Below are positions 1 through 8,303 of a stretch of DNA of 61,460 nt, in pieces. Positions within the stretch are counted from its first letter, which is position 1; every line of letters begins with the position of its first letter. The notes beneath the pieces were generated by a model. That model made no database searches, had not been told where the DNA came from, and saw only the letters and a list, made by a program, of their open reading frames with translations. The translations under genes were made by a program, and so were the position numbers. Origin of the DNA: Oscillospiraceae bacterium (lineage in GTDB: Bacteria > Bacillota > Clostridia > Oscillospirales > CAG-272); assembly GCA_015063685.1 (NCBI GenBank), contig SVTR01000017.1, positions 1-61,460 of the forward strand. Reading direction: 5' to 3'.

Positions 1-34
1 CGGTGAGCCTCGGCTCACCGCTTTCACTATGGAA

Positions 35-76
35 AAAGCGATTCAAGCCAAAAACTTGAGTCGCTTTCTTTTTTTG
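35..76 (+). terminator. Rho-independent terminator of an upstream plus-strand gene outside the window
   Basis: The stem pairs 35-47 with 55-67 (AAAGCGATTCAAG against CTTGAGTCGCTTT, one mismatch) and is followed by a run of T to about 76. Orientation fits a plus-strand transcript entering from the left edge. Confidence 0.75.
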
Positions 77-223
77 TTAAGAATTTGTAAATATACACAC
101 TTTACCCTTGACAAAAGTGGTTTCATTATGTTATCACATATCGTTCTGAAAATCAAGGATAGATCTGGACAGTCAAATCAAACCGTAGGTTGAGCAATAC
201 TTTTTTAAAAGTTCTTGAAAGGG

Positions 224-264
224 GTCAAGGGGAAAACTTCTTTCAAGAAGTTTTCCCCTTGCGT
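224..264 (-). repeat. Dispersed 3'-UTR hairpin element, copy 1 (downstream of aspS)
   Basis: A perfect 14-bp stem (227-240 with 247-260) with a 6-nt loop lies just past the aspS stop codon. Read on the minus strand it is GCAAGGGGAA, stem, TTCCCCTTGACCCCT. The same consensus follows pnp at 49052-49090 in the same orientation relative to the gene. It lacks a clean U-run directly after the stem, so it may act as a 3'-end stabiliser rather than a classical terminator. Confidence 0.6.
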
Positions 265-277
265 TCTCTATCGTTCT

Positions 278-2071
278 TTACTCTTCCTCAGCCACCACAG
301 CGATCGCCAGCTCCTCGAGAGCCTTGGGATCGGCGGGGGAGGGGCACTTGGTCATGAGCTCGCTGGCGTTCTGCACCTTGGGGAAGGCGATGACGTCGCG
401 GATGTCCTCCAGACCGATGGAGAGGGCCACCAGACGGTCGAGACCGAAGGCCAGGCCGCCGTGAGGAGGCACGCCGTACTTGAAGGCCTCCAGAAGGAAG
501 CCGAACTTCTCCTGGGCGTCCTCGGGGGTGAAGCCCAGCACCTCGAACATCTTGGACTGGATCTCACCCGAGTGGATACGGATGGAGCCGCCGCCCAGCT
601 CGGTGCCGTTCAGCACGATGTCGTAGGCCTTGGCGCGGACACGGCCGGGGTCGGTGTCGATGTACTGGAGATCCTCCTCCATGGGCATGGTGAAGGGGTG
701 GTGCTTGGCGTAGAAGCGGCCGTCCTCCTCGGAGTACTCCAAGAGGGGGAACTCGGTGACCCACAGGAACTTGAAGTCCTTGGGGTCGCACAGGCCCATC
801 TTCTTGGCGCAGTGGCAACGAAGGGCGCCCAGGGCGTCGAAGACCACGGAGTTCTTGTCGGCCACGATGAGGATCAGGTCGCCGGGCTTTGCCTCCATGC
901 GGGCCTTGATGGCCTCGTTCTCGTCCTCGGTGAGGAACTTGGCGTAGGAGGAGGAGATCTCACCGGTGGAAGCCCACTTCAGCCAGGCCAGACCCTTGGC
1001 CTTGTAGGTCTTGACGAACTCCACCAGGGCGTCGATCTCCTTACGGGACATGGACGCGCCGCCGTTTACGTTGATGGCGCGGACAGAGCCGCCGTTTGCG
1101 ATGGCGCCCGCGAAGACCTTGAACTCGGTGCCCGCGAGAATGTCGGACAGGTTCTTCAGCTCAAAGCCGAAGCGGATGTCGGGCTTGTCCGAGCCGAAGC
1201 GGTCCATGGCCTCGGCGTAGGGCATACGGATGAAGTCGCCGCCGAGATCAATGCCGTAGAACTCCTTGAACATGAACTTCAAAAAGCCCTCGTGCATACG
1301 CATGACGTCGTCCTCGTTGACGAAGGACATCTCGGTGTCGATCTGGGTGAACTCGGGCTGGCGGTCGGCGCGGAGGTCCTCGTCGCGGAAGCAACGGGCG
1401 ATCTGGAAGTAGCGGTCAAAGCCCGAGACCATGAGCAGCTGCTTGTAGAGCTGGGGGGACTGGGGCAGGGCGTAGAACTTGCCGTGGTGGACACGGGAAG
1501 GAACGAGATAGTCTCTGGCTCCCTCGGGAGTGGGGGCGATGAGGCAGGGGGTCTCGATGTCGATGAAGCCGTTGTTGGCGTAGTAGTCACGGGCCAGCTT
1601 GGTGATCCTGGAGCGGGCCATGATGTTGTAGGCCATGTCGGGACGGCGGAGATCCAGATAGCGGTGCTGGAGACGAAGCTCGGGCTTGACGGGGCTGTTC
1701 TCCACGATCTCAAAGGGAGGGGTCTGGGAGGCGGAGAGGATCTTCAGCTCCGAGACGGCGATCTCGATCTCACCCGTGGGGATGTTCTTGTTGACCGCGC
1801 CCTCGCCGCGGCGGCGGACGGTACCGTGGGCGCAGAGGACGAACTCGGCGCGCACAGAGAAGGCCTTGGCGAAGACCTCACGGTCGGTGGCGTCGTCAAA
1901 GGCCAGCTGGACGATACCCGATCTGTCGCGGAGGTCGATGAAGATGAGGGCGCCCAGGTCTCTCTGCTTCTGGGCCCAGCCCATGACGCAGACGGTCTGA
2001 CCTACGTTCTCAGCGGTAAGCTCGGCGCACAGACAGGTGCGCTTGTCGAGGTTGGTTAAAAGTTCTGCCAT
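278..2071 (-). CDS. aspS: Aspartyl-tRNA synthetase
   Basis: Class IIb aminoacyl-tRNA synthetase charging tRNA-Asp in the cytoplasm; 597 residues, the usual size for the bacterial form. An OB-fold anticodon-binding domain occupies about residues 1-110. Motif 2 is FRDEDLRADRQPEFTQID, the bacterial GAD insertion follows, and motif 3 is GGLAFGLDRL near the C-terminus. The frame is open further upstream, but the chosen ATG at 2071 starts the conserved N-terminus (MAELLTNL) and has an AAGGTT-type site before it; the longer reading would run through a palindromic repeat. Last gene of a minus-strand housekeeping run, 135 nt after a phosphoribosyltransferase gene. Whether the protein is discriminating or non-discriminating (Asx) cannot be judged here. 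Confidence 0.96.
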   Translation of the reverse strand: MAELLTNLDKRTCLCAELTAENVGQTVCVMGWAQKQRDLGALIFIDLRDRSGIVQLAFDDATDREVFAKAFSVRAEFVLCAHGTVRRRGEGAVNKNIPTGEIEIAVSELKILSASQTPPFEIVENSPVKPELRLQHRYLDLRRPDMAYNIMARSRITKLARDYYANNGFIDIETPCLIAPTPEGARDYLVPSRVHHGKFYALPQSPQLYKQLLMVSGFDRYFQIARCFRDEDLRADRQPEFTQIDTEMSFVNEDDVMRMHEGFLKFMFKEFYGIDLGGDFIRMPYAEAMDRFGSDKPDIRFGFELKNLSDILAGTEFKVFAGAIANGGSVRAINVNGGASMSRKEIDALVEFVKTYKAKGLAWLKWASTGEISSSYAKFLTEDENEAIKARMEAKPGDLILIVADKNSVVFDALGALRCHCAKKMGLCDPKDFKFLWVTEFPLLEYSEEDGRFYAKHHPFTMPMEEDLQYIDTDPGRVRAKAYDIVLNGTELGGGSIRIHSGEIQSKMFEVLGFTPEDAQEKFGFLLEAFKYGVPPHGGLAFGLDRLVALSIGLEDIRDVIAFPKVQNASELMTKCPSPADPKALEELAIAVVAEEE

Positions 2072-2103
2072 TGTGATGAACCTTCTTTCATATTGTTGTG
2101 GCT

Positions 2104-2172
2104 CCGTAGGGGCGAACTGTGTTCGCCCGTTTATGGTGATCACAAGCGGGCGAACACAGTTCGCCCCTACGG
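2104..2172. repeat. Palindromic repeat (26-bp perfect arms), copy 1
   Basis: Perfect inverted repeat: 2104-2129 pairs with 2147-2172 around a 17-nt centre; the arm core is GTAGGGGCGAACTGTG. The same arms, with one mismatch, recur at 38056-38147. No transposase is nearby. It sits between the phosphoribosyltransferase gene and aspS and looks like a non-autonomous repeat (REP/MITE-like). In RNA it would form a very stable hairpin ahead of aspS. Confidence 0.85.
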
Positions 2173-2205
2173 GCAAAAAAGTTTGTTTGGGATTCGGAGG
2201 GAGGT

Positions 2206-2769
2206 TTAATTCAGGGGAGTGCCGTCCTTGGTAAACAGGGGCAGCTTCTCCAGATACACAAGATCGGTTCTGTCAGCCGCGTCGCCTTCGGCTAAGATGG
2301 TAGCGCGGCCGCATACGGTACCGCCTGCCGCCTCCACCAGCTGCTCCAGGGCGTGCATGGAGTCGCCCAGGGAGACCACATCGTCCACGATGAGGATGCG
2401 CTTGCCCTTCATGAGGGCGGCGTCGTTGCCATCCAGGTAGAGGTGCTGCTCGCGGTTGGTGGTGATGGAGTTAACCTTGACGTCCAGGATGTCTCTCATG
2501 TACAGCTTGGTGCCCTTACGCGCCAGCATATACTTTTGGTTACCCGCAAGACGTGCCATCTCGTGGATCAGCGGAATACCCTTGGCCTCGGCGGTGATCA
2601 TGTAGTCGTACTCGGGAACCTTGTCAAGGAGCGCCTGCGCGCAGGCGGTGGTCAGCTCGGGGTCACCGAAGATGACGAAAGCGCCGATCATCAGTTGGTC
2701 ATTGAGGGGACACAGGGGCAGGGCTCGCTCACAGCCCGCGATGGTCATTTTGTAATACATTTGTTCCAT
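2206..2769 (-). CDS. Adenine-phosphoribosyltransferase-like protein (PRTase family)
   Basis: 187-residue type I phosphoribosyltransferase. The PRPP-binding loop is RILIVDDVVSLGDSM (about residues 124-138), and the hydrophobic strand before AEAKGIPL resembles the flexible-loop region of adenine or xanthine PRTases. Expected role is purine salvage or purine-responsive regulation; the exact base is not proven. ATG at 2769 is preferred to the in-frame TTG at 2790 because GAAAGGAAA precedes it at a normal distance and the TTG would overlap the upstream stop. It lies 17 nt after the M48 protease gene and is probably co-transcribed with it. Confidence 0.85.
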   Translation of the reverse strand: MEQMYYKMTIAGCERALPLCPLNDQLMIGAFVIFGDPELTTACAQALLDKVPEYDYMITAEAKGIPLIHEMARLAGNQKYMLARKGTKLYMRDILDVKVNSITTNREQHLYLDGNDAALMKGKRILIVDDVVSLGDSMHALEQLVEAAGGTVCGRATILAEGDAADRTDLVYLEKLPLFTKDGTPLN

Positions 2770-2786
2770 GATGCATTTCCTTTCAT

Positions 2787-4040
2787 TCAATCAGAAGATT
2801 TGGTATGCCGTCTCATCGCTTTCTCGATCACCTGAATCCGCTCGCCCACGGTGGGATGGGAGTAGCCGACGGTGGCAAGGAAGGGATGGGGATTGAGATC
2901 GCTGAGGTTATCGCGGGAAAGACGCTTGAGGGCGTCCATGAGGGGTTGACCCAGACCACAATCGGCGGCAAAGGTATCGGCCCGACGCTCCATATGGCGG
3001 GAAACCATGTTGAAGGGGATCATGAGCAGGGTCATGAGGGGACTCAGCACCGCCATGGACAGCACAAGCACCATGCCCGCCGCGTTGACCTCAGCAAAGC
3101 CCATGGCCATGCTGACAGCAGGAGAAGCCACCGTGACACCGATCAAGGCCGAGATAATGGCATAGATCACAAGCTGCAGAACCGCCATGACCGCGGTGTC
3201 CTTGTGCTTGTCATGCCCCAGCTCGTGGGCAAAGACGGCGGTGATCTCATCCTCAGAGTAGTTGTTTACCAGATTGTCATAGAGGGCAATTTTCTTGCCT
3301 TTGCCGATGCCCGCGCAAAACGCGTTGGCACGGGTGGTACGCTTGGAGGCGTTCATGACGTAGATGCTTCGCACCTTGTAGCCTTTGGAAACAAACAACT
3401 CATTGATGCGATCCTTGAGACTGCCGTCCGCCAAGGGATCAAAGCGGTGAAATATCCGCTGCAGGGGGAGGGCAAAGACCGATCCCAAGAGAACCATGAT
3501 GAAGAAGAACCCGAAGATCCCCACCATGAGCCAGATACCCACCAGATCATAGAAGCAGATGGCAACGCTGGCAAGGCCAAAGTTGAGCAAAAAGTTCAGA
3601 ATGGCGTTTTTGACGGTATCTCCCCAAAAGGTCTTTTTGGTGGACTTATTGAAGCCGTACTTCTCTTCGATGCGGAAGGTAAAAATGTAGCTCGGAATGA
3701 TATCCACCACCGAGAAGAACAGGCAGAAGACAGCCACCAAGCAACCGCCCTGCAGATAATCGTTTGTGGGGGGAATGACGTTGGCTATGGCATTGTGAAC
3801 CAGCGCCAGGAGATCGCAGGCAAGAATCGTTACCAACAGAACTGTTTCGATCGCACCTGTGATCAGGTTGAAGCGGCGTTTTTCGTGGGTGTAGGCCACC
3901 CAGCGATTGTATTGCGCGTCATCGTAAATGCCCTGCACACAAGCGGGCAAGGGCTTTTTCATTTGCTTGGCGGCAAGGCAAACGCTGAGTATCTTCCAGA
4001 GATAATCCAGCACCACCAGGCCTATAAACAAATATTTCAT
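2787..4040 (-). CDS. M48 family membrane zinc metalloprotease (Ste24/HtpX type)
   Basis: 417 residues. The N-terminal half is a multi-pass membrane region of the CAAX-protease N-terminal type; the catalytic zinc motif is HELGH in AVFAHELGHDKHKD, followed by more membrane segments and a distal conserved Glu/Arg region (RRADTFAADCGL). Full-length Ste24-like proteases have this arrangement, whereas HtpX proteins are near 300 residues. Likely membrane-protein quality control. The ATG overlaps the thiI stop by 4 nt (ATGA), implying translational coupling. Confidence 0.9.
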   Translation of the reverse strand: MKYLFIGLVVLDYLWKILSVCLAAKQMKKPLPACVQGIYDDAQYNRWVAYTHEKRRFNLITGAIETVLLVTILACDLLALVHNAIANVIPPTNDYLQGGCLVAVFCLFFSVVDIIPSYIFTFRIEEKYGFNKSTKKTFWGDTVKNAILNFLLNFGLASVAICFYDLVGIWLMVGIFGFFFIMVLLGSVFALPLQRIFHRFDPLADGSLKDRINELFVSKGYKVRSIYVMNASKRTTRANAFCAGIGKGKKIALYDNLVNNYSEDEITAVFAHELGHDKHKDTAVMAVLQLVIYAIISALIGVTVASPAVSMAMGFAEVNAAGMVLVLSMAVLSPLMTLLMIPFNMVSRHMERRADTFAADCGLGQPLMDALKRLSRDNLSDLNPHPFLATVGYSHPTVGERIQVIEKAMRRHTKSSD

Positions 4041-5236
4041 CTTTGTTGTACCTCATAGCCGTCAGGGCGGACAACCACACGGTACATACCCGCGATGGCT
4101 TCCTCCACCAGCTCGTCAAAAGGGAGCTTCTGCTCCTCTGCCATGACCTTCCCCAGATCAGGACGGGTGCGGGGATGGCGGGGAGTGAAGACGGTGCAAC
4201 AGTCCTCATAAGGCTCGATGGAGGTCTCAAAGGTACCGATCTTGCGGGAGATCTCCACGATCTCCTCCTTGTCCATACCGATGCAGGGACGGAACACAGG
4301 CAGGGTGGCCATGGGATTGGTCACGCCCAACGCCTCGGTGGTCTGAGATGCCACCTGACCGAGAGACTCGCCGGTGATCAACGCGCCGCATTTGAACTTT
4401 TGCGCCACCTTGTCGGCAATGGCCATCATGTATCTGCGAAGCAGGAGGGTGAAATAATCCTCGTTGCAATGCTTGACAAGCTCTTCCTGAACCTTGGTCA
4501 AGGACACCACGTGAACCAGCATGTCCTCACAGTTATATTCAGACACGATCTGTGCCAGGCGGAGGACCTTATCCCGTGCCAGCTCGCTGGTGTAGGGGAA
4601 GGACTCAAAGTGAATGGCCTCGATTTTCAGTCCTCTCTTGGCCATCATGTAGCCTGCCACTGGGGAGTCAATACCGCCCGACAGGAGAAGCAAGCCGCGG
4701 CCGGCAGATCCCACGGGCATACCGCCCGCGCCCTTGACGGGGCCGGGGTGGACGTAAGCGGCGGTATCACGAACCTCCACCTTCACGGTAACGTCGGGGT
4801 TGTGGACATCTACCCGCATACGGGGGCAGCTTTCCAAAATGGCACCGCCTGCCGCACGGGAGATCTCAATAGAATCCAAGGGGAACAGCTTATCCGCACG
4901 CTTGGACTCCACCTTGAAGGTGCGCTTTCCTTCCAGGTAGGGGGGGATATAGGCCTTAACGGTGGCCAGGATACTATCCATGTCCTTCTCGCACATGGCG
5001 GCGCGACAAACAGCCACGATACCGAAAACCTTTCTCGCGGCATCCATCATAGCGTCAATATCGGCGCTGTCATCCAAAGGCTCAATGTAGACGGTGCTTT
5101 GGGCACGATAGATATCGAAATTTCCACAAGCCTTGGCTTTCTGACGGAGCTGGCGGCCAAGCATATCCTCAAAGTAACGCTTGTTAGCGCCCTTCAGGAC
5201 GATCTCGCCATATTTACAAAGAATGATCTCTTTCAT
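4037..5236 (-). CDS. thiI: tRNA 4-thiouridine synthase ThiI (no rhodanese domain)
   Basis: Catalyses ATP-dependent thiolation of uridine-8 in tRNA and can feed sulfur to thiamine synthesis. 399 residues: N-terminal ferredoxin-like plus THUMP domain (about 1-165), then an adenylating PP-loop domain with LLLLSGGIDSPVAGYM at about 183-198. A conserved Cys pair occurs in EPYEDCCTVF. The C-terminal rhodanese domain of enterobacterial ThiI is absent, as is usual in Firmicutes, so sulfur should come from a partner cysteine desulfurase, which is not encoded here. The start overlaps the preceding stop by one base (TGATG). Confidence 0.95.
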   Translation of the reverse strand: MKEIILCKYGEIVLKGANKRYFEDMLGRQLRQKAKACGNFDIYRAQSTVYIEPLDDSADIDAMMDAARKVFGIVAVCRAAMCEKDMDSILATVKAYIPPYLEGKRTFKVESKRADKLFPLDSIEISRAAGGAILESCPRMRVDVHNPDVTVKVEVRDTAAYVHPGPVKGAGGMPVGSAGRGLLLLSGGIDSPVAGYMMAKRGLKIEAIHFESFPYTSELARDKVLRLAQIVSEYNCEDMLVHVVSLTKVQEELVKHCNEDYFTLLLRRYMMAIADKVAQKFKCGALITGESLGQVASQTTEALGVTNPMATLPVFRPCIGMDKEEIVEISRKIGTFETSIEPYEDCCTVFTPRHPRTRPDLGKVMAEEQKLPFDELVEEAIAGMYRVVVRPDGYEVQQR

Positions 5237-5562
5237 CAGGCATCACCCTCGGTTTCCTCGTCTGCAAGGATGGTGACGGCCTCAGCCCCCTCGCCGTCCA
5301 CGTTGATGCCGGCGATGAGATCACGGGCATTTTCCTCGGCGGCCTTGGGGACAAAAATATCCGTGCCGTAAAGGGAAAATCCCGTCATGATACGCATGGC
5401 GCTGCCCGTGGCGCGCTCGTGAACCAGATAGGGGATATCAGCATCCTCCAGAAGACCGCGTACCATGCCAAGAATAGCAATATCGTACACGGTGGTCAAA
5501 TGAACCACTTCATCGCCGTGGGCGATCTTATGATCCTTTTCCAGTCCGAACATATCAAACAT
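5236..5562 (-). CDS. DUF2007-type small protein
   Basis: 108 residues. The middle (LTTVYDIAILGMVRGLLEDADIPYL) and the TDIFVPKAAEENARDLI segment match the ferredoxin-like fold of DUF2007 proteins, often called putative signal-transducing proteins, whose function is unknown. The C-terminal 20 residues are acidic. AGGAGG lies 6 nt before the ATG. It overlaps the upstream exonuclease gene by 8 nt and thiI by 1 nt, so it is firmly inside the operon. Confidence 0.8.
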   Translation of the reverse strand: MFDMFGLEKDHKIAHGDEVVHLTTVYDIAILGMVRGLLEDADIPYLVHERATGSAMRIMTGFSLYGTDIFVPKAAEENARDLIAGINVDGEGAEAVTILADEETEGDA

Positions 5563-6724
5563 GGCTCTCCTCCTGTTCAGCCGCTACCTCAAAGGGAACG
5601 ACATCATCATAGTAGTTGGGGAATAAAGCCTCCCAAACCTTCATGCAGGCAATGGTGTCAGCCATGGAGGAGTGGGGGATGCCATCCCAAGCGATGCCGA
5701 GGGTCTCCATGGCGTCGATGAGAGAGGCGTGGTTGTTGTCGGGGTAGTGCTCATTCTGGAATCTGACGAACTCAATGGCGCAGCAGCGCACCTTTCTGTG
5801 AAGCTCCTCCTGCTCGCGCTCGGTTTCGTAGATATATTTGATGTGACTATAGTCGGTAGACACGCCGAAGGCCACGATATTATCGGCGTTGGCAAACATT
5901 TCCTTGATGGCAGGAACAAGCTCGTCCAGATAGGGAGCATCCTGCACCATGGCGGGAGAAATGCCATGGATCTTTTCGGTGCGGTTCCACTTTTTCTTGT
6001 GACGGGGCTTGACCAGGGTGTCCATCAATGTCTCGCCGGTACCGTCGCAAATGGAAACGGAAATGATCTCGTCATGATCATACACACCTGTCAGCTCCAG
6101 ATCGAAGAACAGGACACGACGGCGATCCATGTGGCGGGGCTTAGCACGATATGCATCACCCTCGGCACGGCGTTCTGCCAGATCCTTCTCAAAGCAGGCG
6201 CGGCACATCTTGCGCTTATATCTTACGTCCTGTCCGCAAACCACACACTTGAGAGGTCTCCGAATGGCGGCGCGCTTATCGTAAAAATAAACGGTGCTGC
6301 CGTCGGGCTTGATATTATAGGCGGCAGGCTCGGCACCCGCGTCATAATTCAACTGGTTCAAGCGCTCAGCCGTATAGTAGCCAAAGGAAGCGGCTCTCTT
6401 GGCGCCCATTTTTTCAATGATCGTTCCCGAGGGCAGGGTCAGGGGATCCCGAAGCTGGCGAGGGGCAGGTGCTTCTTCCTCCTCGGTATTCTTTTCAACC
6501 GTACCGCGATACCACTGCTCAGGGGGTGTCTCGGTAACTCTTGCGGGATCATAATAATAGGTGATACTGCCATCCTCAGCCACATCATAGGCCACAGGGT
6601 CACCCACAGGTGACAAATGCATACGATCGAGGAGAGCCCGGGACAAATACCGTCTGCGGTCTGCTTCCTCGGCTGTCACCCTGGGAATTGAAAGTCCGGG
6701 GGACATGTCAAGTGTTGTTTCCAA
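5555..6724 (-). CDS. Zinc-ribbon DnaQ-like 3'-5' exonuclease domain protein (TTG start)
   Basis: 389 residues from the chosen start. About residues 160-185 form a small zinc ribbon (CVVCGQDVRYKRKMCRACF). A DEDD-family exonuclease fold follows: Exo I motif FFDLELTG, an Exo II Asp around FGVSTDYSHI, and an Exo III-like region DAMETLGI and HSSMADTIACM. The N-terminal 150 residues carry two similar short blocks (YDVAEDGSITYYYD and YNIKPDGSTVYFYD) and are otherwise unrecognised. Start choice: GGAGG at 6733-6737 lies 8 nt before TTG at 6724; the frame is open further upstream but has no site there and would overlap the promoter. First gene of the operon ending with aspS. The role, DNA repair or RNA processing, is unproven. 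Confidence 0.78.
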   Translation of the reverse strand: METTLDMSPGLSIPRVTAEEADRRRYLSRALLDRMHLSPVGDPVAYDVAEDGSITYYYDPARVTETPPEQWYRGTVEKNTEEEEAPAPRQLRDPLTLPSGTIIEKMGAKRAASFGYYTAERLNQLNYDAGAEPAAYNIKPDGSTVYFYDKRAAIRRPLKCVVCGQDVRYKRKMCRACFEKDLAERRAEGDAYRAKPRHMDRRRVLFFDLELTGVYDHDEIISVSICDGTGETLMDTLVKPRHKKKWNRTEKIHGISPAMVQDAPYLDELVPAIKEMFANADNIVAFGVSTDYSHIKYIYETEREQEELHRKVRCCAIEFVRFQNEHYPDNNHASLIDAMETLGIAWDGIPHSSMADTIACMKVWEALFPNYYDDVVPFEVAAEQEESHV

Positions 6725-6822
6725 AATATATACCTCCAATATCCAACAGCGCCCCGACGGTGCTCGACCGCCCTGCCCTGCCGGCAAAATACGAATAAAA
6801 AGCCCATACTTTTTCAATTTTA

Positions 6823-6851
6823 ATTATAGCACAAAAAACACAAATAATCAA
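6823..6851 (-). promoter_or_regulatory. Vegetative promoter of the exonuclease-thiI-aspS operon
   Basis: Minus strand: TTGATT (6846-6851), 17-nt spacer, TATAAT (6823-6828). It lies about 100 nt upstream of the TTG start at 6724. Confidence 0.75.
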
Positions 6852-6930
6852 TAGGGAAAAGAAAGATTTATGAAAATATCGGTGCTTCTTTGACACCGAT
6901 CGACATGAGCAAAGAGAATGCCCTCACATC

Positions 6931-6965
6931 AAAAAAGAGCCGACTCTCACAAGTCAGCTCTTTTT
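6931..6965 (-). terminator. Terminator after the LRR lipoprotein gene
   Basis: Hairpin pairing 6931-6945 with 6952-6965 (one mismatch), flanked by A and T runs on both sides, so it could work in both directions. It directly follows the stop codon at 6981. Confidence 0.85.
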
Positions 6966-6980
6966 ATCAAGTATACTACA

Positions 6981-8042
6981 TTAAGCCTCAGTAGCGGCCT
7001 CGGCGTCAGTTGCAGCCTCAGCATCGGTTGCGGCCTCAGCGTCGGTTGCGGCCTCAGCGTCGGTAGCGGCCTCGGCATCGGTTGCGGCCTCGACATCGGT
7101 ACCAACCTCGGCATCGGTTGCGGCCTCGGCGTCGGTTGCGGCCTCGGCGTCGGTAGCGGCTTCGGTTTCAGGCTCGACCACCTCATCGGTACCTGCTTCG
7201 GGAGCGGTGGTGTCAGCGGGAACATCCTCGTCCTCAACCTCGGTGTCGGCCATGGCATTTACGTATTCGGCAGCCTTGGAGCTCTCAGCATAAGAGGCAG
7301 TATCAATGCTGGACTTCATGCTGGTGGAAGCGGTAACAAAGGCATAAGAACCGATCTTCTCCAGGGTGTTGGAGAGCTTAATGGTCTTCTCACCGACCAT
7401 ACCGGTACAGTTGTAGAATGCCAGAGCGCCGATTTCCTTCAGTGCCTCGGGAGCGGTGAAGCCGGTCAGGGCAGCGCACTCGTAGAAAGCACCGTCACCG
7501 ATGGACTCCAGGGTTGCGGGCAGCTCAATGTTTGTAAGGGCAGGGCATGCTCTGAAAGCGAAATCGTCAATAGACACCAGGGACTTGCCCAGCTTTACGG
7601 TTTCCAACTTGGTGCAACCGTTGAACGCGCCAAAGCCAATGGACAGAAGGCCATCGGGCAGGGTAATGGAAGTCAGCTCGGTGCAGTTAGCAAAAGCGTA
7701 AGGGCTGATGCTGGTAACGGTCTCGGGGATCTCCACCTCAACCACAGCGGCCAAGTTGTAGAAAACGCTTTCACCAATGCCAGCAACGGAACGGCCGTTG
7801 ATATCCTTATCGGGAATCTTCACATGGTCATCCTCGGTCTTTACACCGGCATACTTAACCAGAATAGCCGTGTCGCCGGGAGCTTCTTCAAAATAGAAAT
7901 AATTGCCTTCGTTATCAATCAAATAATCGACTTCAGGCGTGTAATCGTTGATCGCGTCAGGATCGCCCAGACCGGTAGCGCAGGAAGCCAAAGAAGCCAC
8001 CAAAAGAATACAGGAAAGAGCGAGTGCCAGGAACTTTCTCAT
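6981..8042 (-). CDS. BspA-type leucine-rich-repeat lipoprotein with repetitive Thr/Asp/Glu/Ala tail
   Basis: 353 residues. A lipoprotein signal ends in LASC (Cys-21), so the protein should be lipid-anchored outside the membrane. About residues 80-245 hold LRR_5/BspA repeats such as AFANCTELTSITLP, AFNGCTKLETVKL, AFRACPALTNIELP and AFYECAALTGF. From about 265 the chain becomes a low-complexity stalk ending in roughly ten ATDAEA-type hexapeptides, encoded by 18-bp tandem repeats. BspA repeats commonly bind host or matrix proteins, but the ligand here is unknown. Single-gene unit with a consensus promoter and a strong terminator. Confidence 0.88.
   Translation of the reverse strand: MRKFLALALSCILLVASLASCATGLGDPDAINDYTPEVDYLIDNEGNYFYFEEAPGDTAILVKYAGVKTEDDHVKIPDKDINGRSVAGIGESVFYNLAAVVEVEIPETVTSISPYAFANCTELTSITLPDGLLSIGFGAFNGCTKLETVKLGKSLVSIDDFAFRACPALTNIELPATLESIGDGAFYECAALTGFTAPEALKEIGALAFYNCTGMVGEKTIKLSNTLEKIGSYAFVTASTSMKSSIDTASYAESSKAAEYVNAMADTEVEDEDVPADTTAPEAGTDEVVEPETEAATDAEAATDAEAATDAEVGTDVEAATDAEAATDAEAATDAEAATDAEAATDAEAATEA
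6984..7169. repeat. 18-bp tandem repeat array in the LRR lipoprotein tail
   Basis: About ten head-to-tail copies of an 18-bp unit resembling GCGGCCTCGGCGTCGGTT, with scattered substitutions, encode the ATDAEA hexapeptide tail. The unit is a multiple of three, so changes in copy number would stay in frame. Confidence 0.85.
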
Positions 8043-8138
8043 GAATGCGTACCTCCGAATTATTTACAATCAGCCATTTTCGCAATGTCGCTTCTATAAA
8101 CACGGCATATCTAAAAGATGGCAGTATCCAATGTACAT

Positions 8139-8167
8139 ATTATAACGCATTCCAATCAAATTGTCAA
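8139..8167 (-). promoter_or_regulatory. Consensus promoter of the LRR lipoprotein gene
   Basis: Minus strand: TTGACA (8162-8167), 17-nt spacer, TATAAT (8139-8144). It matches the housekeeping sigma consensus perfectly and sits about 97 nt before the ATG at 8042. Confidence 0.88.
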
Positions 8168-8246
8168 GTCATTTAAGGCATATTTGGCAAACATGATTGT
8201 AAATATTTTGCGATGGAGGGCCGATTTGCTTTTTTTCTTGCCCCTA

Positions 8247-8275
8247 TTGAAATTTTCAAAGAAATATGATACAAT
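8247..8275 (+). promoter_or_regulatory. Vegetative promoter of comM/yifB
   Basis: TTGAAA (8247-8252), 17-nt spacer, TACAAT (8270-8275); the start codon is 28 nt further on. Confidence 0.75.
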
Positions 8276-8303
8276 AATGGAAACACATTCAGGAGGTTCT
8301 CTC

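Larger units (their letters stand above)
1..277. other. Non-coding left edge, between an unseen upstream gene and aspS
   Basis: No convincing gene. It begins with a perfect 9-bp hairpin (1-20) and a U-tailed terminator (35-76). A TTGACA box lies at 108-113, but the sequence 17 nt later is a poor -10 (TTATCA), and no reading frame follows it on the plus strand. The aspS 3' hairpin element is at 227-260. Confidence 0.6.

Noticed and set aside
108..136. TTGACA box near the left edge as a promoter
   Set aside because: The matching -10 is poor and no gene or clear RNA follows on the plus strand.
2104..2172. Palindromic repeat as an insertion sequence
   Set aside because: Only about 70 bp, with no transposase or target duplication; treated as a non-autonomous repeat.
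6984..7169. Tandem 18-bp units as a CRISPR array
   Set aside because: There are no spacers; the units are contiguous, in frame and encode the C-terminal peptide repeats.
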